Shown one piece after another: positions 8,731-17,117 of a stretch of 64,000 bases of DNA (position 1 is the first letter of the stretch; each line of letters begins with the position of its first letter). The translations under genes were made by a program, and so were the position numbers. The notes below the pieces were generated by a model that saw only the letters and a program-made list of their open reading frames with translations, was not told the DNA's origin and made no database searches. This DNA is from Camelimonas lactis (GTDB lineage: Bacteria; Pseudomonadota; Alphaproteobacteria; Rhizobiales; Beijerinckiaceae), in assembly GCF_004342915.1 (NCBI RefSeq), contig NZ_SLWL01000004.1:124001-188000 (forward strand), written 5' to 3'.

Positions 8731-9498
8731 TCAGAGCGGCGACGTCAGGTGGCCGCCGTCAACGGTGATCACCTCGCCGGTCATCCAGCTGGAGGCGTCG
8801 GTGGAGAGCAGCAGGATGGCGCCGTCGAGGTCGGCCTCCTTGCCCAGCCGGCGCATCGGCACGCGGCGGATCATCGCCTTGCCAGGCTCGGTTTCGAAGA
8901 AATCGCGGTTGAGATCGGTGAGGATGTAACCGGGCGCCAGCGCGTTGACGCGAATGCCATAGCGGGCCCACTCAAGCGCCAGCGCCTTCGTCATGTGGAC
9001 GACAGCCGCCTTGGAGGCGGCGTAGGGCAGGATGGCCTGGGCGACGCGATAGCCGGTGATCGAGGCGATGTTGACGATGACGCCGCCGCGCTCCGCATCG
9101 CGCCAGCGCCGTCCCGCCTCGGCGCACACCAGCCAGGCGCCGCGCAGGTTGGTGTTGACCACCTCATCGAAATCGGCCGCCGACAGGTCCATGGCCAGCG
9201 CGGGCCGCGAGATGCCGGCGTTGTTGACCACCACGTCGACCGGCCCCTGGGCGGCCTCGGCGGCGGCGAAGGCCTTTGCGACCGATTCCTCGCTGGTCAC
9301 GTCGAGGGCGACGGCGTTCGCCCGCCCGCCATTGGCCTGCAGTTCAGCCACCAGTTCGGCCAGCTTGCCGGCGTTGCGGGCCGCCACGCTCACCACCGCG
9401 CCGCAGGAGGCGTAGAGCCGGGCGAAATGCGCGCCAAGGCCACCCGAGGCGCCGGTGATGAAGACATGCTTGTTGCTGACGAGCGCGCCAAGGTCCAT
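8731..9498 (-). CDS. SDR family NAD(P)-dependent oxidoreductase
   Basis: 255-residue short-chain dehydrogenase, soluble. Classical motifs: cofactor-binding TGASGGLG near residue 15, NNAGIS near 92, catalytic YAASK (Tyr/Lys) near 160, and a C-terminal GEVITVDGG. An Arg follows strand 2 (SVAARNAGK), which leans toward NADP(H), though this is inference. Closest in layout to FabG-type and gluconate/3-oxoacyl reductases; the substrate cannot be read from sequence. AAGGGG precedes the ATG. It is divergent from the FkbM methyltransferase with only 89 bp between starts. Confidence 0.92.
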   Translation of the reverse strand: MDLGALVSNKHVFITGASGGLGAHFARLYASCGAVVSVAARNAGKLAELVAELQANGGRANAVALDVTSEESVAKAFAAAEAAQGPVDVVVNNAGISRPALAMDLSAADFDEVVNTNLRGAWLVCAEAGRRWRDAERGGVIVNIASITGYRVAQAILPYAASKAAVVHMTKALALEWARYGIRVNALAPGYILTDLNRDFFETEPGKAMIRRVPMRRLGKEADLDGAILLLSTDASSWMTGEVITVDGGHLTSPL

Positions 9499-9587
9499 TG
9501 GTATTCCCCTTGAGATATTCCCACGTGATGGTCCGAACCGGCCGGCCAGCCGTCACGCCTTGCAGATCCGCCGGCGCCGGAGAGCCA

Positions 9588-10406
9588 ATGCAGGACCAGT
9601 GCGTTCCCATCGCAACGCCGGTCCGTCAGGTCAAGCTGGCGGGCTACACGATCCAGGTCACCGACAGCAAGCCAACGTTCTGGGCCCGGGTGTGCGCAGG
9701 CGACTGGGAACCCGGCGCCCTGGCCGCCATCAGCGCCCATGTGAAGCCGGAAACCTGGTTTCTCGATCTGGGCGCCTGGGTTGGCCCCACCACCTTGCTG
9801 GCGGCGCGGCTTGGCGCGCGCTGCATCGCCGTCGAGGCCGACCCGCAGGCGCTGCGGGAGTTGCGCGGCAACCTCGCGTGCAATCCGGCGCTCGCCGCCC
9901 GAACAACGGTGATCGACAGGGCCGTCAGCCCGACGCCGGCGCCGGTCACCCTGGCGGCGCGGCGCAAGCCCGGCGACTCCATGTCCAGCGCCCTGCTGGC
10001 GGAGCAGACGGAGGCCGGGCGCATTCGCTGGCGCGTCGACGCCATCACGCCGGCGCAACTGGCGGCGTCCGTTCCGGCCGAGGCCCCGCTTTTCATCAAG
10101 CTCGACATCGAAGGCGGCGAGTTCGCGCTGCTGCCGCATATGGCGCCATTGCTGCAACGGGGTGGGCCAACGCGCGTCCTCGCCTCCTTTCACCCCGGCG
10201 TTTTGCGGGAAACCGGGGCGCCGGAGGACGCGATCCACGCGCGAACGGCGCTGGCGCTGGCGCCATTCGCCGGCTGGCATGGGGAGGAGATCGATCCTTC
10301 CGCCGGAAAATCAGGCGATGGAGCGCCGCCGGACGCGCGGCTGATCGCCAGCGGCCAGCAGAGCGACAGCTGGATGTTCACGCGCCGGGACACTGGGCCA
10401 GACTAA
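9588..10406 (+). CDS. FkbM family methyltransferase
   Basis: 272-residue SAM-dependent methyltransferase with the FkbM domain. LDLGAWVGPTTLLAA is the SAM-binding motif I, AVEADP is the acidic end of strand 2, and KLDIEGGEF is the characteristic FkbM motif. Members methylate hydroxyl groups on sugars or small molecules. I start at ATG 9588, with GGAGAG six bases upstream; an in-frame ATG at 9498 overlaps the divergent SDR gene. No glycosyltransferase cluster surrounds it, so the substrate is open. Confidence 0.88.
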   Translation: MQDQCVPIATPVRQVKLAGYTIQVTDSKPTFWARVCAGDWEPGALAAISAHVKPETWFLDLGAWVGPTTLLAARLGARCIAVEADPQALRELRGNLACNPALAARTTVIDRAVSPTPAPVTLAARRKPGDSMSSALLAEQTEAGRIRWRVDAITPAQLAASVPAEAPLFIKLDIEGGEFALLPHMAPLLQRGGPTRVLASFHPGVLRETGAPEDAIHARTALALAPFAGWHGEEIDPSAGKSGDGAPPDARLIASGQQSDSWMFTRRDTGPD

Positions 10407-10708
10407 GGATTGACGGAGGCCCTCCAGGGGCCACTGGCTCTCCTCCTGGGCTCCCGGAAGCCTGGGCTCCCGGATTCCTGAGCTCCTGGGCGCCGCCAGT
10501 TTGACCACGCGGCGCCTGCCATTGGGGAATAGCGCCTGCACCCGCCGCCTTCGCGCCGGAGTGACGCCTGGACGTTACCCAGGCGGGTAATCGGCAGGCG
10601 CCCAGGCGCATATCCGCCTCCCCTTTCCGCCGCATCTGCCGCGACGGAGACTGGCGCGACTGGCGCATTCGCCAGGGCGCGGCGGAACGCCAGTCCCATT
10701 GCCCAGCT
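10407..10708. other. Gene-free spacer with short repeats
   Basis: 302 bp between convergent FkbM and mucR genes. It holds three 16-bp imperfect tandem units (10444-10491). No terminator with a T-run and no credible gene were seen. Confidence 0.6.
10444..10491. repeat. 16-bp tandem repeat, 3 imperfect units
   Basis: Units start at 10444, 10460 and 10476, each resembling TCCTGGGCTCCCGGAA. The first two differ at two bases; the third is more diverged. Confidence 0.8.
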
Positions 10709-11224
10709 TTAATGGGCGTTCTTTTCCCCACGCCCGATTTCATGCAAGGCGGCGGCCGCCTTGCGGGCGACAGGGGCCGGGTTGGCGCCGTTCTGCCCCG
10801 CATCGCCCACCATGGCGGACCTGTCGCGCGGGGCGCCCAGTCCAATATCGCGGGCGAGGCGCGAACGCATCTCGGCGTAGTTTGGCGCCACCATCGGATA
10901 GTCCGGCGGCAGCCCCCATTTGGCCCGGTACGCCTCGGGCGAGAGCCCATATGCGGCGCGCAGATGCCGGGTCAGGGACCGGTAACGTTTGCCATTCTCG
11001 AAGCAGATAATGAAATCCGGCGAGATGCTCTTGCGGATCTGCGCCGCGGTCAGCGCCTGACGCGCCGGCTCCACGGCCTGGGGCTCACCACCCGCGCCGG
11101 CCAGCGCCGCGTGCACGGATGCAATCAGCCCGTCGAGCTCCGCCGGGGGAACATTATGGTTGGAAAGATAAGCGCAAATAATCTTCGTGGCCAACCCACG
11201 AAGCTCGGCCTGCAATTCACTCAT
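10709..11224 (-). CDS. mucR: MucR/Ros family transcriptional regulator
   Basis: 171-residue DNA-binding regulator of a family that in Rhizobiales controls exopolysaccharide, motility and virulence genes and often represses itself. The conserved C-terminal block is present (YRAKWGLPPDYPMVAPNYA). In the zinc-finger region, ICFENGKRYRSLTRHLRAAY keeps the first Cys and the first His, but the second Cys of Ros is Asn and the two C-terminal His positions are Ala and Tyr. Zinc-free MucR homologues are known in Mesorhizobium, so this need not be inactive. The 5' flank is AT-rich with an 8-bp inverted repeat (11272-11300), in keeping with autoregulation. Confidence 0.93.
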   Translation of the reverse strand: MSELQAELRGLATKIICAYLSNHNVPPAELDGLIASVHAALAGAGGEPQAVEPARQALTAAQIRKSISPDFIICFENGKRYRSLTRHLRAAYGLSPEAYRAKWGLPPDYPMVAPNYAEMRSRLARDIGLGAPRDRSAMVGDAGQNGANPAPVARKAAAALHEIGRGEKNAH

Positions 11225-11271
11225 GGAACACCAAAAATATATATAAAATAAAAGCGATGTATATGTCTAAT

Positions 11272-11300
11272 GATTGACAATTATTCACGCGATGTCAATC
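11272..11300. promoter_or_regulatory. Inverted repeat in the mucR promoter region
   Basis: GATTGACA (11272-11279) and TGTCAATC (11293-11300) form perfect 8-bp arms separated by 13 nt. Each arm contains a TTGACA-type -35 hexamer, one per strand. It lies about 50 bp upstream of mucR at the edge of an AT-rich stretch. Operator or promoter function is inferred. Confidence 0.5.
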
Positions 11301-12035
11301 CGCAATCTCCATTTGTATAGTTCGACTGAACTGACGCTGTCCAAGTTGAACCATGTCGAGGCGCCGCCCTGCCAGCCCATGTGTTGATGAACCCATGCGA
11401 CCCATCGCCCCGCGGGAAGCCAGGCCCCCCGCAGAGCCAAAACCTGAAACCTGGCCAAAAACCCGGCTCCCAGGAAAAATCGACCGGCCCACCGGAAATG
11501 ATCGACCCAGTCAGGCGCATCGTCAGAAACAGGGCGCGGCCAGACCGGCGATAGCCTCCCGGCGATGCGCGCGCCAGCTTTTGTTTGGGTTGCGACGGCG
11601 GGGCGCCACACCCGCTTCGTGGCGTTAACAATGCTGCCGGAAGGGGGCGCATACAGCTTCGCGCTTCTGCTTTCAGCGCCGCGTCGCCCGGACGAAGTAG
11701 CACGCGGGGGGGCTTCGGCGCCACAGAAGGCGCGACGCCGGCTCCGTCCCGGCGACTGGCCGGAATGAACCTGTCCTGACCATGCCCACCGCACGGCAAG
11801 CCGGGACCGCGACGTCATGACATGCGCCAAGCCAGCAACCAACATGGCGCGCCCGCGCCCCAGAAGACGCGATCGCCGGGAACCCATCGCCCCGGAAGGG
11901 ACTTGGACAGTCAGGAGGCCGATCGCCAAGGCCGATCGTCGGCCAGTCGATCATCGGGGGGCACGGCTGGAACCAGGTCAGCGGCGCGGGGGCTCGCTCC
12001 TCCCTGTTCCAGGGCATGCGGAAGGAAGCATGACC
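11301..12035. other. Long spacer without a convincing gene
   Basis: About 735 bp between the mucR promoter and the proline-rich small gene. Several open frames exist on both strands, but all have the skewed composition of GC-rich shadows, lack ribosome sites and overlap one another. No tRNA or terminator was recognised. Runs of CCAGGAAAA/GGCCAAAAA give weak internal repetition near 11440-11480. Confidence 0.5.
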
Positions 12036-12308
12036 ATGTACGGTTTGTTCAAGCGCGATCTCAAGGCGTCCGGTCTGGCGACGCCTGACCCTGGCGTCCC
12101 GCCGCCGGCGCCGCCCGCCACGCCCGCCAGGCCGCCGGAGGCGCCGGAGGGTCCCCATCCCGACGAGCCGCCGGGCATCCCGACGCCGGAGCCGGTTTCC
12201 CCTACGGAAGAACCGCTGCAGGTTCCGCCCGACGCCCCGCTGGAGATACCGCCGCAACAGGGGCTGGCGCAACAGGGGCTGGCGCACAGGCCGGACAACG
12301 CCGCCTGA
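12036..12308 (+). CDS. Small proline-rich protein, function unknown
   Basis: 90 residues starting MYGLFKRDLKASGL. The rest is dominated by Pro, Glu, Asp and Ala, with many PP, PEP and PxxP patterns (for example PDEPPGIPTPEP), so it is probably disordered. AAGGA nine bases upstream supports ATG 12036; ATG 12030 is possible but too close to that site. There is no signal peptide or membrane segment. Its length, good ribosome site and acidic proline-rich composition resemble small uncharacterised proteins common in alphaproteobacteria. It could still be a chance frame. Confidence 0.5.
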   Translation: MYGLFKRDLKASGLATPDPGVPPPAPPATPARPPEAPEGPHPDEPPGIPTPEPVSPTEEPLQVPPDAPLEIPPQQGLAQQGLAHRPDNAA

Positions 12309-12347
12309 CCGCGCGACGCCGCCTGGCGGCGATTTTGCGCGACAATC

Positions 12348-12887
12348 TCAGGCCGCGCCGTCGTCCTGATCCGCGCCATCGGCAATGTCCGCGCCATCGG
12401 GGATGTGGAGGATGGCGTCGGCGTAGCGGCGCATCCATGCCACGAACTGATCAAGCTCCGCATCGCTCCAGTCGCCGAGCGCCGCGCGCATCAGCCGTTC
12501 GCGCGCCGCGTCGATCCGCGCCGTCATGGCCCGGCCCTTTTCCGTGATGACCGCCTCGCGGATGCGCCTGTCATGCGCGTTGAACTGCCGGGTGACCAGG
12601 CCAAGCTCCACCAGGCGGCTGACCTGCCTCGAAACCGTGGTGTGGTCGCGGCCATTGCGGTCGGCCAGCTCGACAATGCCGATCGGGCCGAACTTGCCCA
12701 CCAGCACCAGCAGGGGAAACAGCGCGCGGTCGAGCGAGATGCCCGCCGCGCGCACCATCAGCGCGTCACGCTGCGGCCGGTTCATCACGGCGACAATATC
12801 AAGCACGGCTTCATGCAGGCGCCGCAGACGCTCCGACGCTTGGATTTGCTGATCGCGTGCATTTTGCACGCTTTCATTTGACGCCAT
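12348..12887 (-). CDS. MarR family transcriptional regulator
   Basis: 179-residue winged-helix regulator, expected to dimerise and repress until a phenolic or oxidising ligand binds. The DNA-binding part is visible: LADRNGRDHTTVSRQVSRLVELGLVTR (about 73-99) is helix 3 and the recognition helix, followed by the DRR wing motif (HDRRIREAVIT). The C-terminal tail is acidic (ADIADGADQDD). GAGGA lies seven bases upstream of the ATG. It is divergent from a quinone reductase-like gene with 58 bp between starts; two matching palindromes in and beside its 5' end are likely its operators. Confidence 0.93.
   Translation of the reverse strand: MASNESVQNARDQQIQASERLRRLHEAVLDIVAVMNRPQRDALMVRAAGISLDRALFPLLVLVGKFGPIGIVELADRNGRDHTTVSRQVSRLVELGLVTRQFNAHDRRIREAVITEKGRAMTARIDAARERLMRAALGDWSDAELDQFVAWMRRYADAILHIPDGADIADGADQDDGAA
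12855..12871. promoter_or_regulatory. Operator-like palindrome inside the marR 5' end
   Basis: GCGTGCA and TGCACGC separated by TTT, all within codons 6-11 of marR. On the minus strand it contains GTGCAAAATGCAC, the same core as the site at 12901. Confidence 0.6.
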
Positions 12888-12900
12888 GACATATCCTCAT

Positions 12901-12919
12901 TATGTGCAAAACGCACATA
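12901..12919. promoter_or_regulatory. Operator-like palindrome between marR and quinone reductase
   Basis: TATGTGC and GCACATA with a 5-nt spacer (AAAAC), a 19-bp site typical in size and symmetry for MarR dimers. The core GTGCAAAACGCAC matches the site at 12855 in all but one position. It sits 14 bp upstream of marR and 27 bp upstream of the divergent gene. Confidence 0.65.
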
Positions 12920-12945
12920 TATTTCCGCTTCGCAAGGAGTTTGCC

Positions 12946-13899
12946 ATGAAAGCCGCCGTTGTTCGCGCTGCTGGCCAGGCGCCGGTTTACGCTGAATTTG
13001 ACACGCCGCGCCCAGGCCCTGGCCAGGTGGTCGTCCAGGTGTCAGCGTCGGCGCTCAGCCGGCTGACGCGGGCGCGCGCCTCTGGCCAGCACTACAGTTT
13101 CGACGGTGGCTGGCCGTTTGTCGCCGGAGTTGATGGCGTGGGGCGGCTCGAAGACGGCAGCCGGGTTTTCTTCGCCTTTCCCGCGCCGCCGTTCGGCGCG
13201 ATGGCCACAACGGTGGTGATCGACCCGGCGAACTGCGCGCCCGTGCCCGACGCGCTTGACGACGTGACCGCCGCAGCCCTCGGAAATCCGGGCATGTCCG
13301 GCTGGATGGCGCTGCGGGAGCGGGCAGCGTTGCAGCGCGGCGAAACCGTGCTGATCAACGGGGCGACCGGCAGTTCGGGCCAGATGGCGGTGCAGGTTGC
13401 GCGGAGCCTCGGCGCCGGGCGCATTGTCGTCACCGGCCGCAATCCGGCGATGCTGCAACGCCTGCGGTCACTTGGCGCCGACGAAACAATTCCGCTGACG
13501 GAGGACGCGGCGACGCTGCGCGCGCGCTTCGAAGCCGCCTTTGCGACGGGCGTCGACGTGGTTCTGGATTACCTCTGGGGCGAAAGCGCGAGCCTGATCC
13601 TCGCCAGCAGCGCCCGGATGCCTGATGCGGCCCGCCCCCTGCGCTTCGTCAATATCGGCGCAATGACCGGCGAAACCATTCCCCTGCCCGCCGGCATGTT
13701 GCGGTCGCGCGCCATTACGTTGATGGGCAGCGGACTTGGAAGCGTTTCCCAGGACCGCCTGATGGCGTCGCTGCGCGATGTGCTGGCCTCGGCGCCGGCG
13801 GCCGGCTACCAGATCGAGACCGAGACGGCGCCGCTTGCCGACGTGGCCGAAGCCTGGACGCGCGACACGGGCAACCGGCGACTGGTTTTCCGCATCTGA
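12946..13899 (+). CDS. Quinone oxidoreductase-like medium-chain dehydrogenase (MDR)
   Basis: 317-residue zinc-free member of the NADPH:quinone reductase/alcohol dehydrogenase superfamily. An N-terminal GroES-like domain (KAAVVRAAGQAPVY through about residue 120) is followed by a Rossmann fold with INGATGSSGQMAVQVAR as nucleotide loop and VTGRN as strand-2 end. No catalytic-zinc Cys/His set is seen. AAGGAG six bases before ATG 12946 fixes the start. With a divergent MarR regulator and shared palindromes it is most likely an inducible detoxification enzyme for quinones or other electrophiles. Confidence 0.9.
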   Translation: MKAAVVRAAGQAPVYAEFDTPRPGPGQVVVQVSASALSRLTRARASGQHYSFDGGWPFVAGVDGVGRLEDGSRVFFAFPAPPFGAMATTVVIDPANCAPVPDALDDVTAAALGNPGMSGWMALRERAALQRGETVLINGATGSSGQMAVQVARSLGAGRIVVTGRNPAMLQRLRSLGADETIPLTEDAATLRARFEAAFATGVDVVLDYLWGESASLILASSARMPDAARPLRFVNIGAMTGETIPLPAGMLRSRAITLMGSGLGSVSQDRLMASLRDVLASAPAAGYQIETETAPLADVAEAWTRDTGNRRLVFRI

Positions 13900-14006
13900 C
13901 CGGCCAGAGGCCGGATCTGGCTGCTCCAGTCCAGTAGCGGTGGCGGCAGCGTCCGGAGCGCCCGTATTTCATCCAGGGATGCAAATCCGGGCCCTCAACC
14001 GGGCTT

Positions 14007-15227
14007 TCACCGCCCCGGGCGCAACGCGGCGACGGCGGCGGGCCCGGCCGGGCGGAAGGCAATGTCGGATTGCACCGCCGGCGGCTCGCTGGACCAGGCA
14101 TGGCCAGAACGTCCGTATTCCAGGCCAAAAGCATAGAGCTTGCGCAATTCGTCCGTGTCGAAGGCCATCGTCCCTGAATTGTCGACCTCTGGCGGGATGG
14201 CCGTCAGATGGAAGGTAAGGCCATTCTTCCGCGCGAAATTGTAGGTTGCGCTGAGGGTTGTGCGCGAGCCGGAGGCAACCATGGTCGAGAGAGAACGGCC
14301 AACGATGTCGGGGATGCTTTTCTGAACCACCTCGAATGACGGATCGAGCTTGCCGTTATTGAGAATGTAGATGCTGCCGCCCTGTTTCACCGACACCCGG
14401 GGCTGCGCGTACAGCATCTGCGCCGGCAGGATGAAGACGTTGGACACAACGCCGCCGTCCACATGCATTTCCCGGAATGATCTGCCGCCGCCAGTGACCG
14501 GTATCATCGTGGGCGTGAAAATTCCCGGAATGCTGGCGGAGGCGACCATGACGCGCCGGAACAGCTCGTCGGACCCAGGGACGCCGCTGGCGGCGATGGC
14601 GCCCATGTTCCAGACAACGGGGCGCTGGGCGTCGAGGTTCGTCGTCTGGATCAGCAGTCGCCGCCCCTTGCGGTGCTCGGCCGCCACGGCGGCGATGACG
14701 TCGCGCGTCACGAACTGCCTGGCGAGCCGCAGCAAACGGTCACTGTCAAACACGCCATCCCCGAACAGGGTGCTGACAGGGTCGGGGTTGTCGACCAGGG
14801 TGATGCCATAGCCGCCGGTGTACATGTCCTTCAGGACGCCGTCATAGGCGGAGCCGAGGAAGGCGAACGGCGCGATCAGCGCGCCGGTGCTGACGCCTGA
14901 AACAAGGGTGAACTGGGGGCGGGTTCCGGTTTCGCTCCATCCCCTGAGAACGCCGGCTCCAAACGCGCCGTCACCACCGCCGCCGGACAGGGCGAGATAG
15001 CGGATCGGCCCCCGAACCTCGTGGGCGTAGCGGGCGGCGATCGTCGACGCCGCATCTGCGTCCGGCCAGAAGCGCGCGTCCGGGATACCGGGGATTTCGG
15101 CCAGCGCCTGCTCCTGGGCGGTGAACGGGATGCGCGGCGTCATGGTGCAGGCCGGCAGCGTCGCCATCAACGCCACGCCGATGAGGACCCGGCGGAAAGT
15201 CGCCGGTCTTTGCATGCCAGACCCCAT
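14007..15227 (-). CDS. Patatin-like phospholipase lipoprotein
   Basis: 406 residues. A signal peptide ending in a lipobox (ATLPAC, Cys as residue +1) predicts a lipid-anchored envelope protein. The patatin domain is complete: oxyanion loop SGGGGDGAFGAG, nucleophile elbow GVSTG, and the catalytic Asp in VDGGV. Patatins hydrolyse acyl esters of lipids with a Ser-Asp dyad. AAGGGG nine bases upstream favours ATG 15227; ATG 15248 would overlap the amidase stop by 4 bp. It is downstream of the amidase on the same strand and probably co-transcribed. Confidence 0.92.
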   Translation of the reverse strand: MGSGMQRPATFRRVLIGVALMATLPACTMTPRIPFTAQEQALAEIPGIPDARFWPDADAASTIAARYAHEVRGPIRYLALSGGGGDGAFGAGVLRGWSETGTRPQFTLVSGVSTGALIAPFAFLGSAYDGVLKDMYTGGYGITLVDNPDPVSTLFGDGVFDSDRLLRLARQFVTRDVIAAVAAEHRKGRRLLIQTTNLDAQRPVVWNMGAIAASGVPGSDELFRRVMVASASIPGIFTPTMIPVTGGGRSFREMHVDGGVVSNVFILPAQMLYAQPRVSVKQGGSIYILNNGKLDPSFEVVQKSIPDIVGRSLSTMVASGSRTTLSATYNFARKNGLTFHLTAIPPEVDNSGTMAFDTDELRKLYAFGLEYGRSGHAWSSEPPAVQSDIAFRPAGPAAVAALRPGR

Positions 15228-15244
15228 GTACGGTCGCCCCTTCT

Positions 15245-16753
15245 TCATGTGATTTTCGGGAATGCATCGCCGGTGAACAATGGCTGCGCAACCCCGGCCC
15301 AGGCCGCGGCGAGCTGGAAAACCTTCAGGTCGTCGAACGTGTTGGTTATGAGCTGAAGACCGACTGGCATGTTCGCGGGGCCAATGCCCGCCGGCGCGGC
15401 GACGACCGGATAGCGGCCAAGCAGGTTCCAGGGCCAGGTGAAAGCAAAATCAAGGCCGGGCGCATTCCTGCCGCCGATGGACACCGTGTCCTGCGCCGGC
15501 GCCAGCCCATGGGCGGCCGGGACCAGCGGCGTCGCCATGGTGGGCATGACGATGGCGTCGAAGCCCCTGCCGAAAACCTGTTTCTGGGCCGTATTGTGAT
15601 AACGCTCCAGCAAGGCGTCGGCGGCGACGAGCGCCTCCGGTCCGGTTTTTCCCTTCAGGCGCTCCAGGATGAAGCGTGTGTATTCCGCCAGCTTCTCCGG
15701 GCCCTTCATCGCTTCCGTGGCGAGGCCGCCCATGCTTGTCGAGAACAGCCCCGCGATGAAGGTGTTCATATCCCCGGCGCGAAAGCCAAGATCGACAGCC
15801 TCGACCGTCGCGCCGAGGCCGCGGAATTTCGCCAGCGCCCCGTCCATGGCGGCGCGAACCGCCGGCTCCATCGCCGACATCCCCGCGCCATCGTAGTAAG
15901 CCAGCTTCCAGCCGCTCACAGGCGCGTAGGACACCGGGAAATTGAGTTTGGGCCGCAAAGACGAATGCACGGCGGGATGTGGCCCGACCATCGCCTGGGT
16001 CAGCAGGTTGAGGTCATCAAACACCCGCGCCATCGGCCCCTGGCTTTCGTAAGGGACCTCGCTCGTCGGCACACGACCGAACGGCGGCTTGAAGCCATAC
16101 AGGCCGCACTGGGAAGCGGGAATGCGGATGGAGCCGCCCATGTCGGAGCCGAGCGCCAGCGTCGTGAAGCCCGCCGCGAGCGCGGCGCCCGAACCACCGG
16201 ATGAGCCGCCCGGAGAGAATGCAAGGTTCCACGGGTTTCGCGTGACGCCCCACAACGGGGTCGCGGTTGTCATCCAGGAGTAGAACTCCGGGACAGTGGT
16301 CTGGATGTGAAAAATCGCGCCCGCCGCCCGCAACCGCTCAATGACCGGACCGTCGGCCGGTTCCGGCGGCGCATGCTCCAGCAGGCGCGAGCCCATGGTG
16401 GTCACCCACCCCTTGACCGCATACTCGTCCTTGACAGCAATCGTGACGCCCTCAAGCGGCCGCGGATTCCCCGCCTTGTAACGCTTCTGGCTTTCCTCAG
16501 CCTGCCTCCGGGCCTCGTCAAAATGTGTGCGCGTAATGCAATTGACCTTCGGGTTGAAGGCCTCGATCTGGCGGATCTGGGCCTCCAGCACCTCCAGGGG
16601 CGTAAGCTTGCCCTCCCAGAAGCTCCGCAACAATTCAGTGGCGGGCGCATAGCAGAGGCGATTGACGCCGGGCTGCTGCGCCCCGGCCGCGCCGAACGCC
16701 ATGGAGCCGGCAAGAAACCCGGACGCCTGGAGGACTTCACGTCGGCTCAACAT
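15245..16753 (-). CDS. Amidase signature family enzyme, Tat-exported
   Basis: 502 residues of the GatA/FAAH amidase family, hydrolysing amide bonds with a Ser-cisSer-Lys triad. The Lys is in VAVKDEYAVKG, and the signature GGSSGGSGAALAAG carries the cis-Ser with the nucleophile further on in GSDMGGSIRIPA. The N-terminus SRREVLQASGFLAGSMAFGAAGA is a twin-arginine signal, so this is an exported amidase, not the cytosolic GatA. The end touches the start of the patatin lipoprotein gene, suggesting one envelope-directed unit. The natural substrate is unknown. Confidence 0.93.
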   Translation of the reverse strand: MLSRREVLQASGFLAGSMAFGAAGAQQPGVNRLCYAPATELLRSFWEGKLTPLEVLEAQIRQIEAFNPKVNCITRTHFDEARRQAEESQKRYKAGNPRPLEGVTIAVKDEYAVKGWVTTMGSRLLEHAPPEPADGPVIERLRAAGAIFHIQTTVPEFYSWMTTATPLWGVTRNPWNLAFSPGGSSGGSGAALAAGFTTLALGSDMGGSIRIPASQCGLYGFKPPFGRVPTSEVPYESQGPMARVFDDLNLLTQAMVGPHPAVHSSLRPKLNFPVSYAPVSGWKLAYYDGAGMSAMEPAVRAAMDGALAKFRGLGATVEAVDLGFRAGDMNTFIAGLFSTSMGGLATEAMKGPEKLAEYTRFILERLKGKTGPEALVAADALLERYHNTAQKQVFGRGFDAIVMPTMATPLVPAAHGLAPAQDTVSIGGRNAPGLDFAFTWPWNLLGRYPVVAAPAGIGPANMPVGLQLITNTFDDLKVFQLAAAWAGVAQPLFTGDAFPKIT

Positions 16754-17117
16754 TGCGAATCCCCTCGCCCGGCCATGCTTCCAGCATCATCATACAGTGC
16801 CTTGAACCTGGACCAACAACACTGGCGCAAGAAACGGCATAACGCCTGACGCAGGGTATTGGCGCTCAATTGCGCGTGATTGCCTGGCGTGACTGGCTGG
16901 CGCGCCAGCCCACGACAGACGCAAGACGCCGGCAACAGGGCCTGATGACTTTCGGAGAGGCGCGGACTGGACGAAACGCGATGGCGGCCTGAAAATCCGG
17001 CGCGCCGCGCCCCGCCGTTACACGGACGCCCCGGCCCCGTGAACCGGGGCCGGGCCATGGATGTCCAGGCTCCATGGGCGGTCAGGCAGGAGGCGGTCAG
17101 GCGCAGGAGGCGCTGAC
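16754..17117. other. Divergent intergenic region, no gene seen
   Basis: 364 bp between the amidase and the HD hydrolase. It is GC-rich and no strong promoter hexamers or palindromes were recognised; both flanking genes must start from here. Confidence 0.6.

Noticed and set aside
11353-11799. Several overlapping open frames in the mucR-downstream spacer
   Set aside because: Both strands and multiple registers are open together, with Arg/Pro/Gly-rich translations and no ribosome sites.
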